Translations under genes and position numbers: made by a program | Source of the DNA: Aquimarina aggregata | GTDB lineage: Bacteria; Bacteroidota; Bacteroidia; Flavobacteriales; Flavobacteriaceae | Length of the DNA: 64,000 nucleotides | NCBI RefSeq assembly: GCF_001632745.1 | Contig: NZ_LQRT01000035.1 | Location: forward strand, 496,001-560,000 | Direction: 5' to 3' | In this document: piece after piece, positions 36,588-46,500 of the stretch | Layout of the letters: each line of letters starts with the position of its first letter | Numbering within the stretch: the stretch's first letter is position 1 | The notes under the pieces: generated by a model | Told to the model about the DNA's origin: nothing | The model's input: the letters and a program-made list of their open reading frames with translations, nothing else | Database searches by the model: none

Positions 36588-38141
36588 TTAATGCACACCG
36601 TGCATCATTTTCTTCATCTTAGGGGTTATTACTATTAATATTAATCCTACCAAGATAGGAATAATAGTAAAAATTAAAAAGAAAGCAGACATAGAGTACT
36701 TATTTACAATTACATCTATATAACTCCCCACAAAACCTGCTAATTTATTACCAATAGCAATCGCTAAATACCATAAGCCAAACATTATACCTATTTTTTT
36801 TGCGGGTACTAATTTTGAAACATAGGATAATCCTACTGGAGATAAACATAACTCTCCCATAGTATGTAGTAAATATGCCAAGACCAACCAAACTAAACTA
36901 ACGGAAGCCGTTTTAGCGCCTTGTGGGATAGATGCTGATCCCCATGCTAGCATTCCAAATCCAATACCTAGCAATATCATCCCTAATGCAAATTTAACTG
37001 TTGCGGATGGATTATATTTACTTTCCCACCATTTAGAAAATAATGGTGCTAACGTAATAATAAATAAAGAGTTTAAAATCAAAAACCATGAAGCTGGTAT
37101 TTCGGCCGTTTCCTGCGGAAGAATTTCAGATAATTTCCAAATGGCAATTCCCCAAACACTAAGAAAACTTATTGCTAATACTATATTGGATAACGTAATC
37201 TTTTTAAATGTTTGCGAAAATAATTTTAACAACACCCAGGTTATAATCCCTAAAGGTACAATCGTAATTAAGACATCGACTATTTTAAATATTGAAGCCG
37301 CATCCCCGTTTAATAATCGTTGCGTATAGTTATTCGCAAAAATAGTCATCGAACCACTAGCTTGTTCAAAAGCAGCCCAAAAAAACACTACAAAAAAGGC
37401 CAGTACTCCTACTACTATATAGCGATCTCTTTGCACATTACTTGATACTTTTTCTACAACGTTCTCTTCTTTATTTTCAATAGCATCGGATAAGTTTACT
37501 TTTTTAGATGGTTCTACACCTACTTCTCCAAAAATACTTCTACCAAACCAAAATTGAAACATCCCTAGCATCATAAAAATACCTGCTAGTCCAAATCCCC
37601 ATGCCCAACTTAAATATTCACCTAAGAAACCACATAATAAAACACCTATAAATCCACCAGAGTTCACTCCCATATAGAAAATAGTAAATGCTCCATCTTT
37701 TCTATCCGGATATTGATCGTAAAGTCCACTGACCATAGATGTAACGTTGGGTTTAAACAAACCATTACCTATAATCAATAAACCTACTCCTATATATAAT
37801 GTAATTTCTGTATCTAATGCCATAGCAGTATGCCCTAGAGTCATTACCAAAGCTCCTAATGCTACTGCTTTTTGATATCCTGTAAATTTATCTGCAATCC
37901 AGCCTCCTAATACTGGAGTTACATACACTAAGGAGGTATATGTTCCTAACAGGGCTAATGCTCTTTCGTTAGACCATTCCCAACCACCGTCTGCAAATGT
38001 AGCAGTTAAAAATAGCACGAAAATAGCACGCATTCCGTAGTATGAAAAGCGCTCCCACATTTCTGTAAAAAACAATACAAATAGTGCGGGTTTATGTCCT
38101 AAAAGACTAAATTCATTTGAAGTTTTTATTTCTGTACTCAT
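36588..38141 (-). CDS. POT-family peptide MFS transporter (second copy)
   Basis: A 517-aa proton-coupled oligopeptide transporter with 12 or more helices. The POT signature ERFSYYGMRAIFVLFL (ExxERFxYYG) lies near residues 30-45, and FYMGVNSGGFIGVLLCG follows. It imports di- and tripeptides with protons. A cytoplasmic loop with many Glu/Lys residues lies at about 205-235. It is 9 nt after a related POT gene, and both follow a dipeptidyl peptidase gene, so the operon looks built to cut and import short peptides. Confidence 0.94.
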   Translation of the reverse strand: MSTEIKTSNEFSLLGHKPALFVLFFTEMWERFSYYGMRAIFVLFLTATFADGGWEWSNERALALLGTYTSLVYVTPVLGGWIADKFTGYQKAVALGALVMTLGHTAMALDTEITLYIGVGLLIIGNGLFKPNVTSMVSGLYDQYPDRKDGAFTIFYMGVNSGGFIGVLLCGFLGEYLSWAWGFGLAGIFMMLGMFQFWFGRSIFGEVGVEPSKKVNLSDAIENKEENVVEKVSSNVQRDRYIVVGVLAFFVVFFWAAFEQASGSMTIFANNYTQRLLNGDAASIFKIVDVLITIVPLGIITWVLLKLFSQTFKKITLSNIVLAISFLSVWGIAIWKLSEILPQETAEIPASWFLILNSLFIITLAPLFSKWWESKYNPSATVKFALGMILLGIGFGMLAWGSASIPQGAKTASVSLVWLVLAYLLHTMGELCLSPVGLSYVSKLVPAKKIGIMFGLWYLAIAIGNKLAGFVGSYIDVIVNKYSMSAFFLIFTIIPILVGLILIVITPKMKKMMHGVH

Positions 38142-38150
38142 CAGAATATC

Positions 38151-39539
38151 TTAATTATCTGCTAATTCAAAACCTTCAGCTTCTTCATGAACGGTTCCTT
38201 CTTTATCCTCTACTCCGTGAGTCAATATTTCTAATTTCTTTCTAAAAATCATTACAAGTAAACCAAACACAACACTAAATACTGCTATACCGGTAAAGAT
38301 TGTAAACTCTCCTAAATTTTCTGCAGATTCCCCTAATAAACCAGCTAACTTATTTCCAAAACCTGTCATGGCAAAATACACCCCCATCATTAATGCCCCA
38401 TACTTTACAGGAGCTAATTTGGTAATAAATGACAAAGCAACAGGCGAAATACAAAGTTCTCCAATGGTATGAAATAAGTATGCTAATACCAACCAATACA
38501 TAGCAGAAGAGCCATTTGAATTAAACTCCATAGATGCTGCTGTCATAAAAAAGAAACCAATACCCATAACAATAAGACCTATTATCATTTTAAATAATGA
38601 ACTAGAGACCTTACCCTTTAATTTTCTACCAGCCCAATACAATGCAACTGTTGTTCCTAGGAAAATAATAAACATTGAGTTTAAAGACTGAAACCATGAA
38701 GCAGGTACTTCCCACCCCATTAGCATTCTATTCGTTTTTTCTCTTGCATAAAGGTTCATTAATCCACCCGCTTGCTCAAAAGCTCCCCAAAAAACGATAA
38801 CTAATAAGAACGAAATAAGAAGCACTATAACTCTATCTTTCTCTATCTTAGTTAAAGGTTTTTTCATAGCCTCTTTGTCTTCAGTTTTTTCAGAGGTCCC
38901 TAAGAAGTTACCTACATTAACAAGATATTTTTGTCCCCAAAGAAATTGAATTAACCCTAGAGCCATTCCAATTCCGGCAAGACCGAAACCATAATGCCAA
39001 CCATGAACCTCACCTACATATCCTACTATAATACCAGCAAGAAAAGCACCAACATTTATTCCTATATAAAAAATAGTAAACCCTTTATCTCTACGAATAT
39101 CTCCTTGTTTATATAAACCACCAACCATTGTAGAAATATTTGGCTTTAGCATACCAACTCCTGCAATGATCAAACCAAGACCAGAATACCATGCCCACAT
39201 TTCTTCGATTGCCAAAATACTATGCCCCGCAACTAGTAGAATACCTCCTACCAAAACGGATTTTTTTTGACCTAAAAACTTATCGGCAATCCATCCTCCA
39301 GGAATAGATGCTACATACACTAACATTGTATACCAACCGTAGAGTGCTAAAGCTTCACCAGATGACCATCCTAAACCAGGGTTTTCATCCACAGTTTTGG
39401 TTGTAAGATATAATACAAAAAGTGCTCTCATTCCATAGTACGAAAAACGCTCCCACATTTCTGTAAAAAATAGTATGTATAATCCTACCGGATGTCCAAA
39501 AAGCTCTTTTTGATGAGCTGGTTTAACTGTATTTGCCAT
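38151..39539 (-). CDS. POT-family peptide MFS transporter (first copy)
   Basis: A 462-aa proton-coupled oligopeptide transporter. It has the same ExxERFSYYGMRALFVLYL signature near residues 28-46 and FYIGINVGAFLAGI further on. It is shorter than its neighbour by about 55 residues, mainly in the central region. The two share motif order and probably arose by duplication. It begins 17 nt after the S9 peptidase stop, so one transcript probably covers all three genes. Confidence 0.94.
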   Translation of the reverse strand: MANTVKPAHQKELFGHPVGLYILFFTEMWERFSYYGMRALFVLYLTTKTVDENPGLGWSSGEALALYGWYTMLVYVASIPGGWIADKFLGQKKSVLVGGILLVAGHSILAIEEMWAWYSGLGLIIAGVGMLKPNISTMVGGLYKQGDIRRDKGFTIFYIGINVGAFLAGIIVGYVGEVHGWHYGFGLAGIGMALGLIQFLWGQKYLVNVGNFLGTSEKTEDKEAMKKPLTKIEKDRVIVLLISFLLVIVFWGAFEQAGGLMNLYAREKTNRMLMGWEVPASWFQSLNSMFIIFLGTTVALYWAGRKLKGKVSSSLFKMIIGLIVMGIGFFFMTAASMEFNSNGSSAMYWLVLAYLFHTIGELCISPVALSFITKLAPVKYGALMMGVYFAMTGFGNKLAGLLGESAENLGEFTIFTGIAVFSVVFGLLVMIFRKKLEILTHGVEDKEGTVHEEAEGFELADN

Positions 39540-39556
39540 TATGTATGTTTAATTAA

Positions 39557-41728
39557 TTATAAGTTCTCTTTAATGAAATTTGTCATCTTATTATACAAGT
39601 GCAATCTTGTATTTCCACCATAAATACCATGATTCTTATCTGGATAAATTGCCCAATCAAAATCTTTATTTGCTTGAACTAAGGCTTCAACCAATTGCAT
39701 AGTATTTTGCACATGAACATTGTCATCTGCACTACCATGAACCAATAAAAACTTACCTTTTAATCCTTTTACGAAATTAATCGGTGAATTATCATCATAA
39801 CCTTTAGCATTTTCTTGTGGAGTCATCAAATATCGTTCCGTATAAATGGTATCGTAAAACCTCCAACTAGTTACAGGTGCTACTGCGATTGCCATTTTAA
39901 ATGTATCTGGGCCCTTAAACAAGCAATTACTAGACATAAATCCACCATAACTCCATCCCCAAATACCTATTCTACTAGCATCAATATAAGGCAAAGCTCC
40001 TAGTTGTTTTGCCGCAGCTATTTGATCTTGCACTTCTAAATTTCCTAAATCATTTTGAGTAGCTTTCTTAAATTTTGCTCCCTTTAAACCCGTTCCTCTA
40101 CCATCTACACACACTACAATATAACCTTGTTGCGCTAACATCATATACCAATAATCATTAGCTCTATGCCATGTATTTGCAACAGACTGAGATCCTGGTC
40201 CAGAATATTGATACATAAACAAGGGATATTTTTTCTTTGGATCAAAATCTTTAGGTTTTATGGTCCACATATTTAATGTTTCCCCATTTACTTGTATTGT
40301 AGAGAATTCTTTGGGTCTCACATCATAACCTTTTAGGTTATCCAGCAATGCCTTATTATTTTTAATCTCACGCACCACTTCGCCATTTGCGCCATTATTT
40401 AATGTAAACTCATAAGGGGTAGTTGCGTTAGAGAAATAACTTATATAAGAACTAAAATCAGCACTAAATTCAGCATCATTGGTTCCTTCTTTTTTACTTA
40501 ATCGTTTCTTACCTTTTCCATCTAAACCGATTGCATACACATCACGGTTAACACTACCGTTTTCTACACTTTGATAAAATATCTTCTTATTTTTAATATC
40601 ATAACCATAATATTGGGTTACTTCCCAATTTCCTGTGGTCACCTGATTAATTAATTTACCAGTTGCTGCATAGTGATAGATATGGTTGTAACCATCTTTT
40701 TCGCTAGTCCAAATAAAACTATTATCTTCTAAAAAAGTAAGATTATCTGTAATATCTACATAGGCTTCATCCTTTTCATTAAGTACTATTTTTGGAGCCT
40801 TTGTTTTAGCATCTACAAAAACTAAATCCAAGTTATTCTGGTGTCTATTCATTACTTGTACACTCAAAACATCTGGATTTGCTGTCCATTTAATTCTTGG
40901 GATGTAGAAATCCTTATAATCACCTAATTTAATCTCATCAGAAGTCATGGCAGAGAGGTCTGCAACAAACAAAGAAACTTTTGCATTCTTTTCTCCTGCT
41001 TTAGGGTACTTAAACACATCTTGTTTTTGATATAGTTCTTTTCCATAAACATCCATAGAAAATTCTGGGACGTCTCTTTCATCAAATCTTAAAAATGCAA
41101 TCTTATTGCTATCTGCACTCCAGTCAAAAGCTCTTACAAAAGAGAATTCTTCTTCATAAACCCAGTCTGTAATTCCATTAATAATTTCATTTTTCTTACC
41201 ATCGTCTGTTAATTGCACTTCTTGTCCAGTAACAAAATTTAACATGAAAAGGTTATTATCTAATACATATGCAATCTTATTGCCATCTGGTGATAATAAA
41301 GGAGATTGAATTTTTTTATCACTAACTTTAAAAATACCTTGAGTAGGTACATCATAGATATGAAAAATCCCCCTAGAAGAGCGACGATATATTTGTTCTA
41401 ATTCACTTGAAAGCAGTATCCTATTTTCATCTTTACTAAAGGTATATCCTTGAAAAGAAGCCAATCCGTCTATAGATGAAGAACTAACTAGTGTTTTCGT
41501 CTTCTCACCAGTTTTATAATCGTAAATATTAATATTACTGGCCCCAGAAGCTTTATCCCGTTCTAAAACGGAGTATTGCGTTCCGTTTTTCAAGGAGTGT
41601 AATGACTGGAAACCTTCGGTAGAAAAGGCTCCTCCCCATATTTCATTAAGTGTAAAGCTTTTGTTTTGAGCAATGGTTATACTACTTACAAAAAGAGTAA
41701 TTCCAAAAAACAATTTTGTTATTTTCAT
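39557..41728 (-). CDS. S9 family dipeptidyl peptidase (DPP IV type)
   Basis: A 723-aa exported serine peptidase. A signal peptide (MKITKLFFGITLFVSSITIAQ) leads into a beta-propeller domain (about 40-470), then an alpha/beta-hydrolase domain. The catalytic Ser593 is in GWSYGGF, the Asp in HGSADDNVH and the His in KNHGIYGG. The DPP IV-type double Glu is seen in WVYEEEFSF. It removes dipeptides from the N-termini of peptides, which the two POT transporters downstream could import. ATG codons at 41737 and 41728 are both possible; 41728 gives the better signal peptide. A palindrome TATACATGTATA spans the upstream ATG. Confidence 0.93.
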   Translation of the reverse strand: MKITKLFFGITLFVSSITIAQNKSFTLNEIWGGAFSTEGFQSLHSLKNGTQYSVLERDKASGASNINIYDYKTGEKTKTLVSSSSIDGLASFQGYTFSKDENRILLSSELEQIYRRSSRGIFHIYDVPTQGIFKVSDKKIQSPLLSPDGNKIAYVLDNNLFMLNFVTGQEVQLTDDGKKNEIINGITDWVYEEEFSFVRAFDWSADSNKIAFLRFDERDVPEFSMDVYGKELYQKQDVFKYPKAGEKNAKVSLFVADLSAMTSDEIKLGDYKDFYIPRIKWTANPDVLSVQVMNRHQNNLDLVFVDAKTKAPKIVLNEKDEAYVDITDNLTFLEDNSFIWTSEKDGYNHIYHYAATGKLINQVTTGNWEVTQYYGYDIKNKKIFYQSVENGSVNRDVYAIGLDGKGKKRLSKKEGTNDAEFSADFSSYISYFSNATTPYEFTLNNGANGEVVREIKNNKALLDNLKGYDVRPKEFSTIQVNGETLNMWTIKPKDFDPKKKYPLFMYQYSGPGSQSVANTWHRANDYWYMMLAQQGYIVVCVDGRGTGLKGAKFKKATQNDLGNLEVQDQIAAAKQLGALPYIDASRIGIWGWSYGGFMSSNCLFKGPDTFKMAIAVAPVTSWRFYDTIYTERYLMTPQENAKGYDDNSPINFVKGLKGKFLLVHGSADDNVHVQNTMQLVEALVQANKDFDWAIYPDKNHGIYGGNTRLHLYNKMTNFIKENL

Positions 41729-41945
41729 ACTATACATGTATAAATTGTTACTATCAAGAATACTAAAAAATCCGTGAAAAATACAACAATTGCTGTTAAA
41801 TACAATAAAATTATTGGGCTAGAAACGATATTTTTTAACATATCGTCAAATAAATCTAAAATGTGCTGTATAATTAAATGATACTGCGATAGTTTAAAAA
41901 TAACTCTATGATACTTTGATTATGTATATGATAAAACAGAATAGT

Positions 41946-41953
41946 ATATTTGA
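41946..41953 (+). promoter_or_regulatory. -7 box upstream of HMG-CoA reductase
   Basis: TATATTTG matches TAnnTTTG exactly and lies 24 nt before the start at 41978. The nearest TTTG upstream (41915-41918) is slightly too far for a standard spacer. Confidence 0.42.
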
Positions 41954-41977
41954 ACGCACTTAATAATTTAAAGTAAA

Positions 41978-43294
41978 ATGACTCCCGTAGTTTCTGGATT
42001 TTCTAAACTCTCTAAAGCAGATAAAATAAAATGGATTGCAGAATATCATTTTAATAATGATGTAAACGCAATCGATACACTAACCAAGTATTGGAATTCT
42101 AATGAGAAGTTACAGAAATTACACGATGAGTTCACAGAAAATACAATCTCTAATTATTACCTTCCTTTTTCTGTAGCCCCCAATTTTTTGATTAATGGGG
42201 AACGATACACCTTACCAATGACCATCGAAGAAAGTTCGGTTGTTGCAGCTGCTAGTAAAGCTGCAAAATTTTGGCAAACTCGTGGAGGTTTTCGTGCAGA
42301 AGTTATATCTACGACTAAAGTTGGACAGGTACATTTTACATACGCCGGGAACGTAGAAAAACTAGAACATTTCTTCTCTACTATCAATAAGAAATTAATA
42401 AATAGCGTTGCGCATATCACTAAAAATATGGAAAAACGTGGCGGCGGCGTTAAAAAAATTGAACTTAGAAATAAATCTACTGATATTGATAATTACTATC
42501 AATTGCATTGCACTTTTGAAACAGCAGATGCTATGGGTGCAAATTTCATTAATTCATGTTTAGAACAATTTGCTAAAACTTTACTATCAGAAGCTCAAAG
42601 TTATAGTGAATTTAATGATGATGAAAAAGAGATTGAAATTATCATGAGTATTCTCTCTAATTATGTCCCACAGTGTATAGTAAGAGCCTCTGTTTCTTGT
42701 CCCGTTTCTGAATTACCTAATACAAGTAAGCTTTCTTCTCTACACTATGCAAAAAAGTTTATTCGTGCTGTTCGTATTGCCGAGGTTGAACCTTATCGTG
42801 CCGTCACACATAATAAAGGAATAATGAATGGAATCGATGCCGTAGTCTTAGCTACTGGAAATGATTTTAGAGCTATTGAAGCTGGAGCACATGCCTATGC
42901 TTCTAGAAAAGGTTCATACGCAAGTCTTACCGCCGCTACGATTAAGGATGATGTTTTTACATTTTCTATTGAAATTCCTTTGGCTTTAGGTACTGTTGGA
43001 GGTTTGACAAACTTACACCCTTTGGTTAAACTTGCATTGCAACTCCTGGGTAGTCCAAATGCAAAGAAACTAATGGAAATTACTGCGGTTGCAGGTCTTG
43101 CTCAAAACTTTGCTGCAATAAATTCCTTAATTACTACAGGAATTCAACAAGGCCATATGAAAATGCACCTAATGAATATCTTAAACCAGTTCGAAGCTAC
43201 TAAAAGTGAAAAAGAACAGCTTATCGAATATTTTAAGACCAATACAGTTACTCATAGCGATGTTGTTACTCAAATTGAAAGACTAAGAAACTAA
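41978..43294 (+). CDS. mvaA: Hydroxymethylglutaryl-CoA reductase (class II type)
   Basis: A 438-aa enzyme that interconverts HMG-CoA and mevalonate. Substrate and catalytic motifs are ENTISNYYLPFSVAPNF with the catalytic Glu, TADAMGANFINSC with the HMG-binding region, and GTVGGLTNLHPLVKLAL near the C-terminus. The lack of a membrane part and the length fit class II enzymes, often labelled degradative. Given the mevalonate-type GHMP kinase at 49147, it more likely feeds isoprenoid synthesis here. In this genome the two genes are separated by the GH8 gene. Confidence 0.92.
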   Translation: MTPVVSGFSKLSKADKIKWIAEYHFNNDVNAIDTLTKYWNSNEKLQKLHDEFTENTISNYYLPFSVAPNFLINGERYTLPMTIEESSVVAAASKAAKFWQTRGGFRAEVISTTKVGQVHFTYAGNVEKLEHFFSTINKKLINSVAHITKNMEKRGGGVKKIELRNKSTDIDNYYQLHCTFETADAMGANFINSCLEQFAKTLLSEAQSYSEFNDDEKEIEIIMSILSNYVPQCIVRASVSCPVSELPNTSKLSSLHYAKKFIRAVRIAEVEPYRAVTHNKGIMNGIDAVVLATGNDFRAIEAGAHAYASRKGSYASLTAATIKDDVFTFSIEIPLALGTVGGLTNLHPLVKLALQLLGSPNAKKLMEITAVAGLAQNFAAINSLITTGIQQGHMKMHLMNILNQFEATKSEKEQLIEYFKTNTVTHSDVVTQIERLRN

Positions 43295-43560
43295 TGCAAC
43301 ATTTCTCTTTTAGGTATCATCTTAATTTTATTTTCTGACAACACAATTTATAACTGATCTTATACACTTCAAAACAAAACACTTATCCATATATCAATTT
43401 ATTTTGACACCAAATTTGTGCTCTTATAAAGGATATCTCGAATTATAGTTGTTATTCTAATAGACTATAAACTCAAGGAATCATCTCGTTAAGTTAACCT
43501 TTAACAGAAAAAGCTAATATCTATAGTATAGGTATATGCAACAGACACAAATCAATAATA

Positions 43561-46500
43561 ATGAAGCAACCTCACTTCACATTACTTTTACTAGTATTAT
43601 TCCCTTTCTTTTTACATTCACAAGTACCTACAGATATCAATTCAGGTAATCCTAATTTTCCATTTCCTCAATTTCTGGCGTATGAATATAACACTAGTCA
43701 TCGTCTAGAAAATTTAGCCAATCAAAATGCAGATGGTCTCGTACATGCCGAGATGGAAAAAAGAATTCGAGAAGCATGGCGTATAATGGCCAATCGATTT
43801 AAGTATACAGGAGAATCTCATGCTGGTGTACCCTATCTTTACAGTAATATTGGTTGTCCATATGATTGTAGTGAAGGCGTAGGGTATGGTATGATAGCCG
43901 CTGCATATATGGGAGACAAAACTATTTTTGATGGTATCTGGTTTCGTGAACATGATGTACGAATGGTAAAACATCCTAGATATATCGATGGTAATATCCC
44001 TAGACCAACCTATGCATATGGCGACAATTCACTTGCAGAACCAAACAATGGAGTATTACCCGGCACTGGTGATGTGTCAATTGGAGAAGTTGGAAATGAT
44101 TCGGCTACCGATGGAGATGTAGATATAGCTTTAGGATTATTAATGGCCTGGAAACAATGGGGAGATGACTCTGGCTATTTAGATTCTAGAGGAAATAAAA
44201 TAAGCTATAAACAAGAAGCTTTAAATGTCATACGAGGCTTAGTCGAAATACAAGATTTTCCACTTTCTACAGGATGCGACGCTGTTGTTGGTGTAATTGG
44301 TTTTGACGGGTATTTTAAAGACGGAAACTCACAAGGAGAGTTAACAAATTGGGCATTAGGTCAAAACCCTTGCCCCGAAGGAGGTAAAGTAAAAGGACAA
44401 CTTCATATTGATTACGTAGCTCCTGCATATTGCAAAGCCTTCGGTGATTTTCTTGAAGCCGAAGGAGATCCTAGTGATGTCGCCTGGAATATTCCCCAAT
44501 TTAGAAGAGCAGAAGCCTCATCAGACTGGTTAATGGGTGAATTATACAAACAAGGCCCCAACACAATTCCAACTGCAGGTGATGTTTTTATGGATGCCGC
44601 GAACAATGCCACATTTGCTAATTTTAATCCGGGAGAAGATTTTAGGCATGCCTGGAGAACAATCCTAAATCACACCTGGCATGGTAATCCAGAAAATTCA
44701 TGGAACCCCACGACCCATCAAGTAATTCCGGGAGCAAATTCAATCAATAAAGATATGGGGCAACGATTTAGTAAATTTCTCGCAGATCCTGCCATAAGTG
44801 GTAACCCCTGTGTAATTCCTGGTGGTGCATTAGGTATGACATTTCAAGGGCCATCCCAATTACTTTGGCAATATGATCCCAATACAGGAATTGGATCAGG
44901 GTTTACTTTAAATTGGACCCCTGCAGCTGGCACTCCATCTGCTGTGTCTTCTCAGGATTTTGATCTTATGGGAAAGTTATATCGTCAATGCGCCATAGAA
45001 TGGGAACAACAAGATCTTAGTATTGTAAACTTAGATTCTAATCCAACATATTTTCATGGCTTTTTTAGGTTATTAGGCATGTTAATTACCACTGGAAACT
45101 TCCAATCACCTATGAATATAAAGCCAGAAGCTAACATAAAAGTATATACCAAAGTAGATAAAACTGCTGCTTTTACTGGTGACGAAGTAACATTTACTAT
45201 TTCATATCGAAATTACGGATCTGTAGCTGCGCAAAACGTCATCGTACAAGATGTAATCCCTGTTGGATTAGAATTTGTATCCGCTACTAATGGTGGGGTA
45301 CATACTGGAGGTACAGTTTCCTGGAATATCGGAACGGTATCGGGTTTCAAATCTACAGGAGGTATTACTCCAACTACAGGAGAGGTTAAAGTTACCTGTA
45401 AAGTACAACCGTCATTTTCTGGTCGAATTTGTAACCCAGTTACTATTACAACCACTAACGGAAAAGGGTGGACCTCTAATGATTTTCCTAATAATCTTAC
45501 TCCGGTGATGGAACGTAATTGTGTTGATATTATCGAAAAAGCATTAGAAATTGAAAAAACTGTAGATTTTGATACTGTAAATCCCGGTGACGTTGTAACC
45601 TATAGTATTAATTTCAAAAATTCGTCAAAAGGAGGCTATATTAATGGAGGTCGATCAGGTGTAAATTTTGCATATGCTCGATCTGGTGCTCCTAATGGAA
45701 ACACTCAAGGAATCAAGGTAAGTCTATATCACGGAGCCGCAGAACCCTATATTAATTACGAGAACTATCGAATTTCTTTATTTTTAAATGACAATACCTT
45801 TGACTGTTTATCTGGAGAACCTGGTTGCACTAATGGTTGGGGATTACGTACCAATGTTTACGAAGGAGGTAGCGCAGGAGGTATTCGGGTTTCTCATGAA
45901 AATATAGTTCCTGGATCCGATGCAAAAGGTGCCTGGAACCAAAGAGTGATCGTACAATTTTCAGATCAACTATGTGCCCCAACTCCCCATTTATTAAGAT
46001 ATTCTGGCACATCTCGAATTCATGAAGGAGGAAGCATGCCTTTAAGAGCCATATGGGATTTATTTACAAGTAATTTTGGTAGTATTGACTGGTCAGACGA
46101 TTGGTCTTGGGATGCAACTGCAACTGATTTAGATACAGGTTTCTTTTATCCTATCACAGATGATTGGACCGATCCTGAAAATCCAATTCCGGTTGACAAA
46201 TATCATAATGAAGCATGTGAAAAACCTACAAAGACCGTAAATAATATTTTAGTCGAAGAATGGGATGGTTATGTTTGGCGTAGGGTATTTGGAACAGGAC
46301 CAGTACCAGGTCGAGATGTAGAAAACGTGGTCATTACGGATATATTACCGCAAGGATTTACATTTGTTGAATTTGTTGGCGATTCTCCGTTAGGCATTGC
46401 CCCTATAGCATCAACACTTCCTGATGGAAGAACAGAAATTAGATGGGAAATTCCTAGATTACAAATTAGCCAAGGCGGAACAATAAGTTATAAAGCCAGA

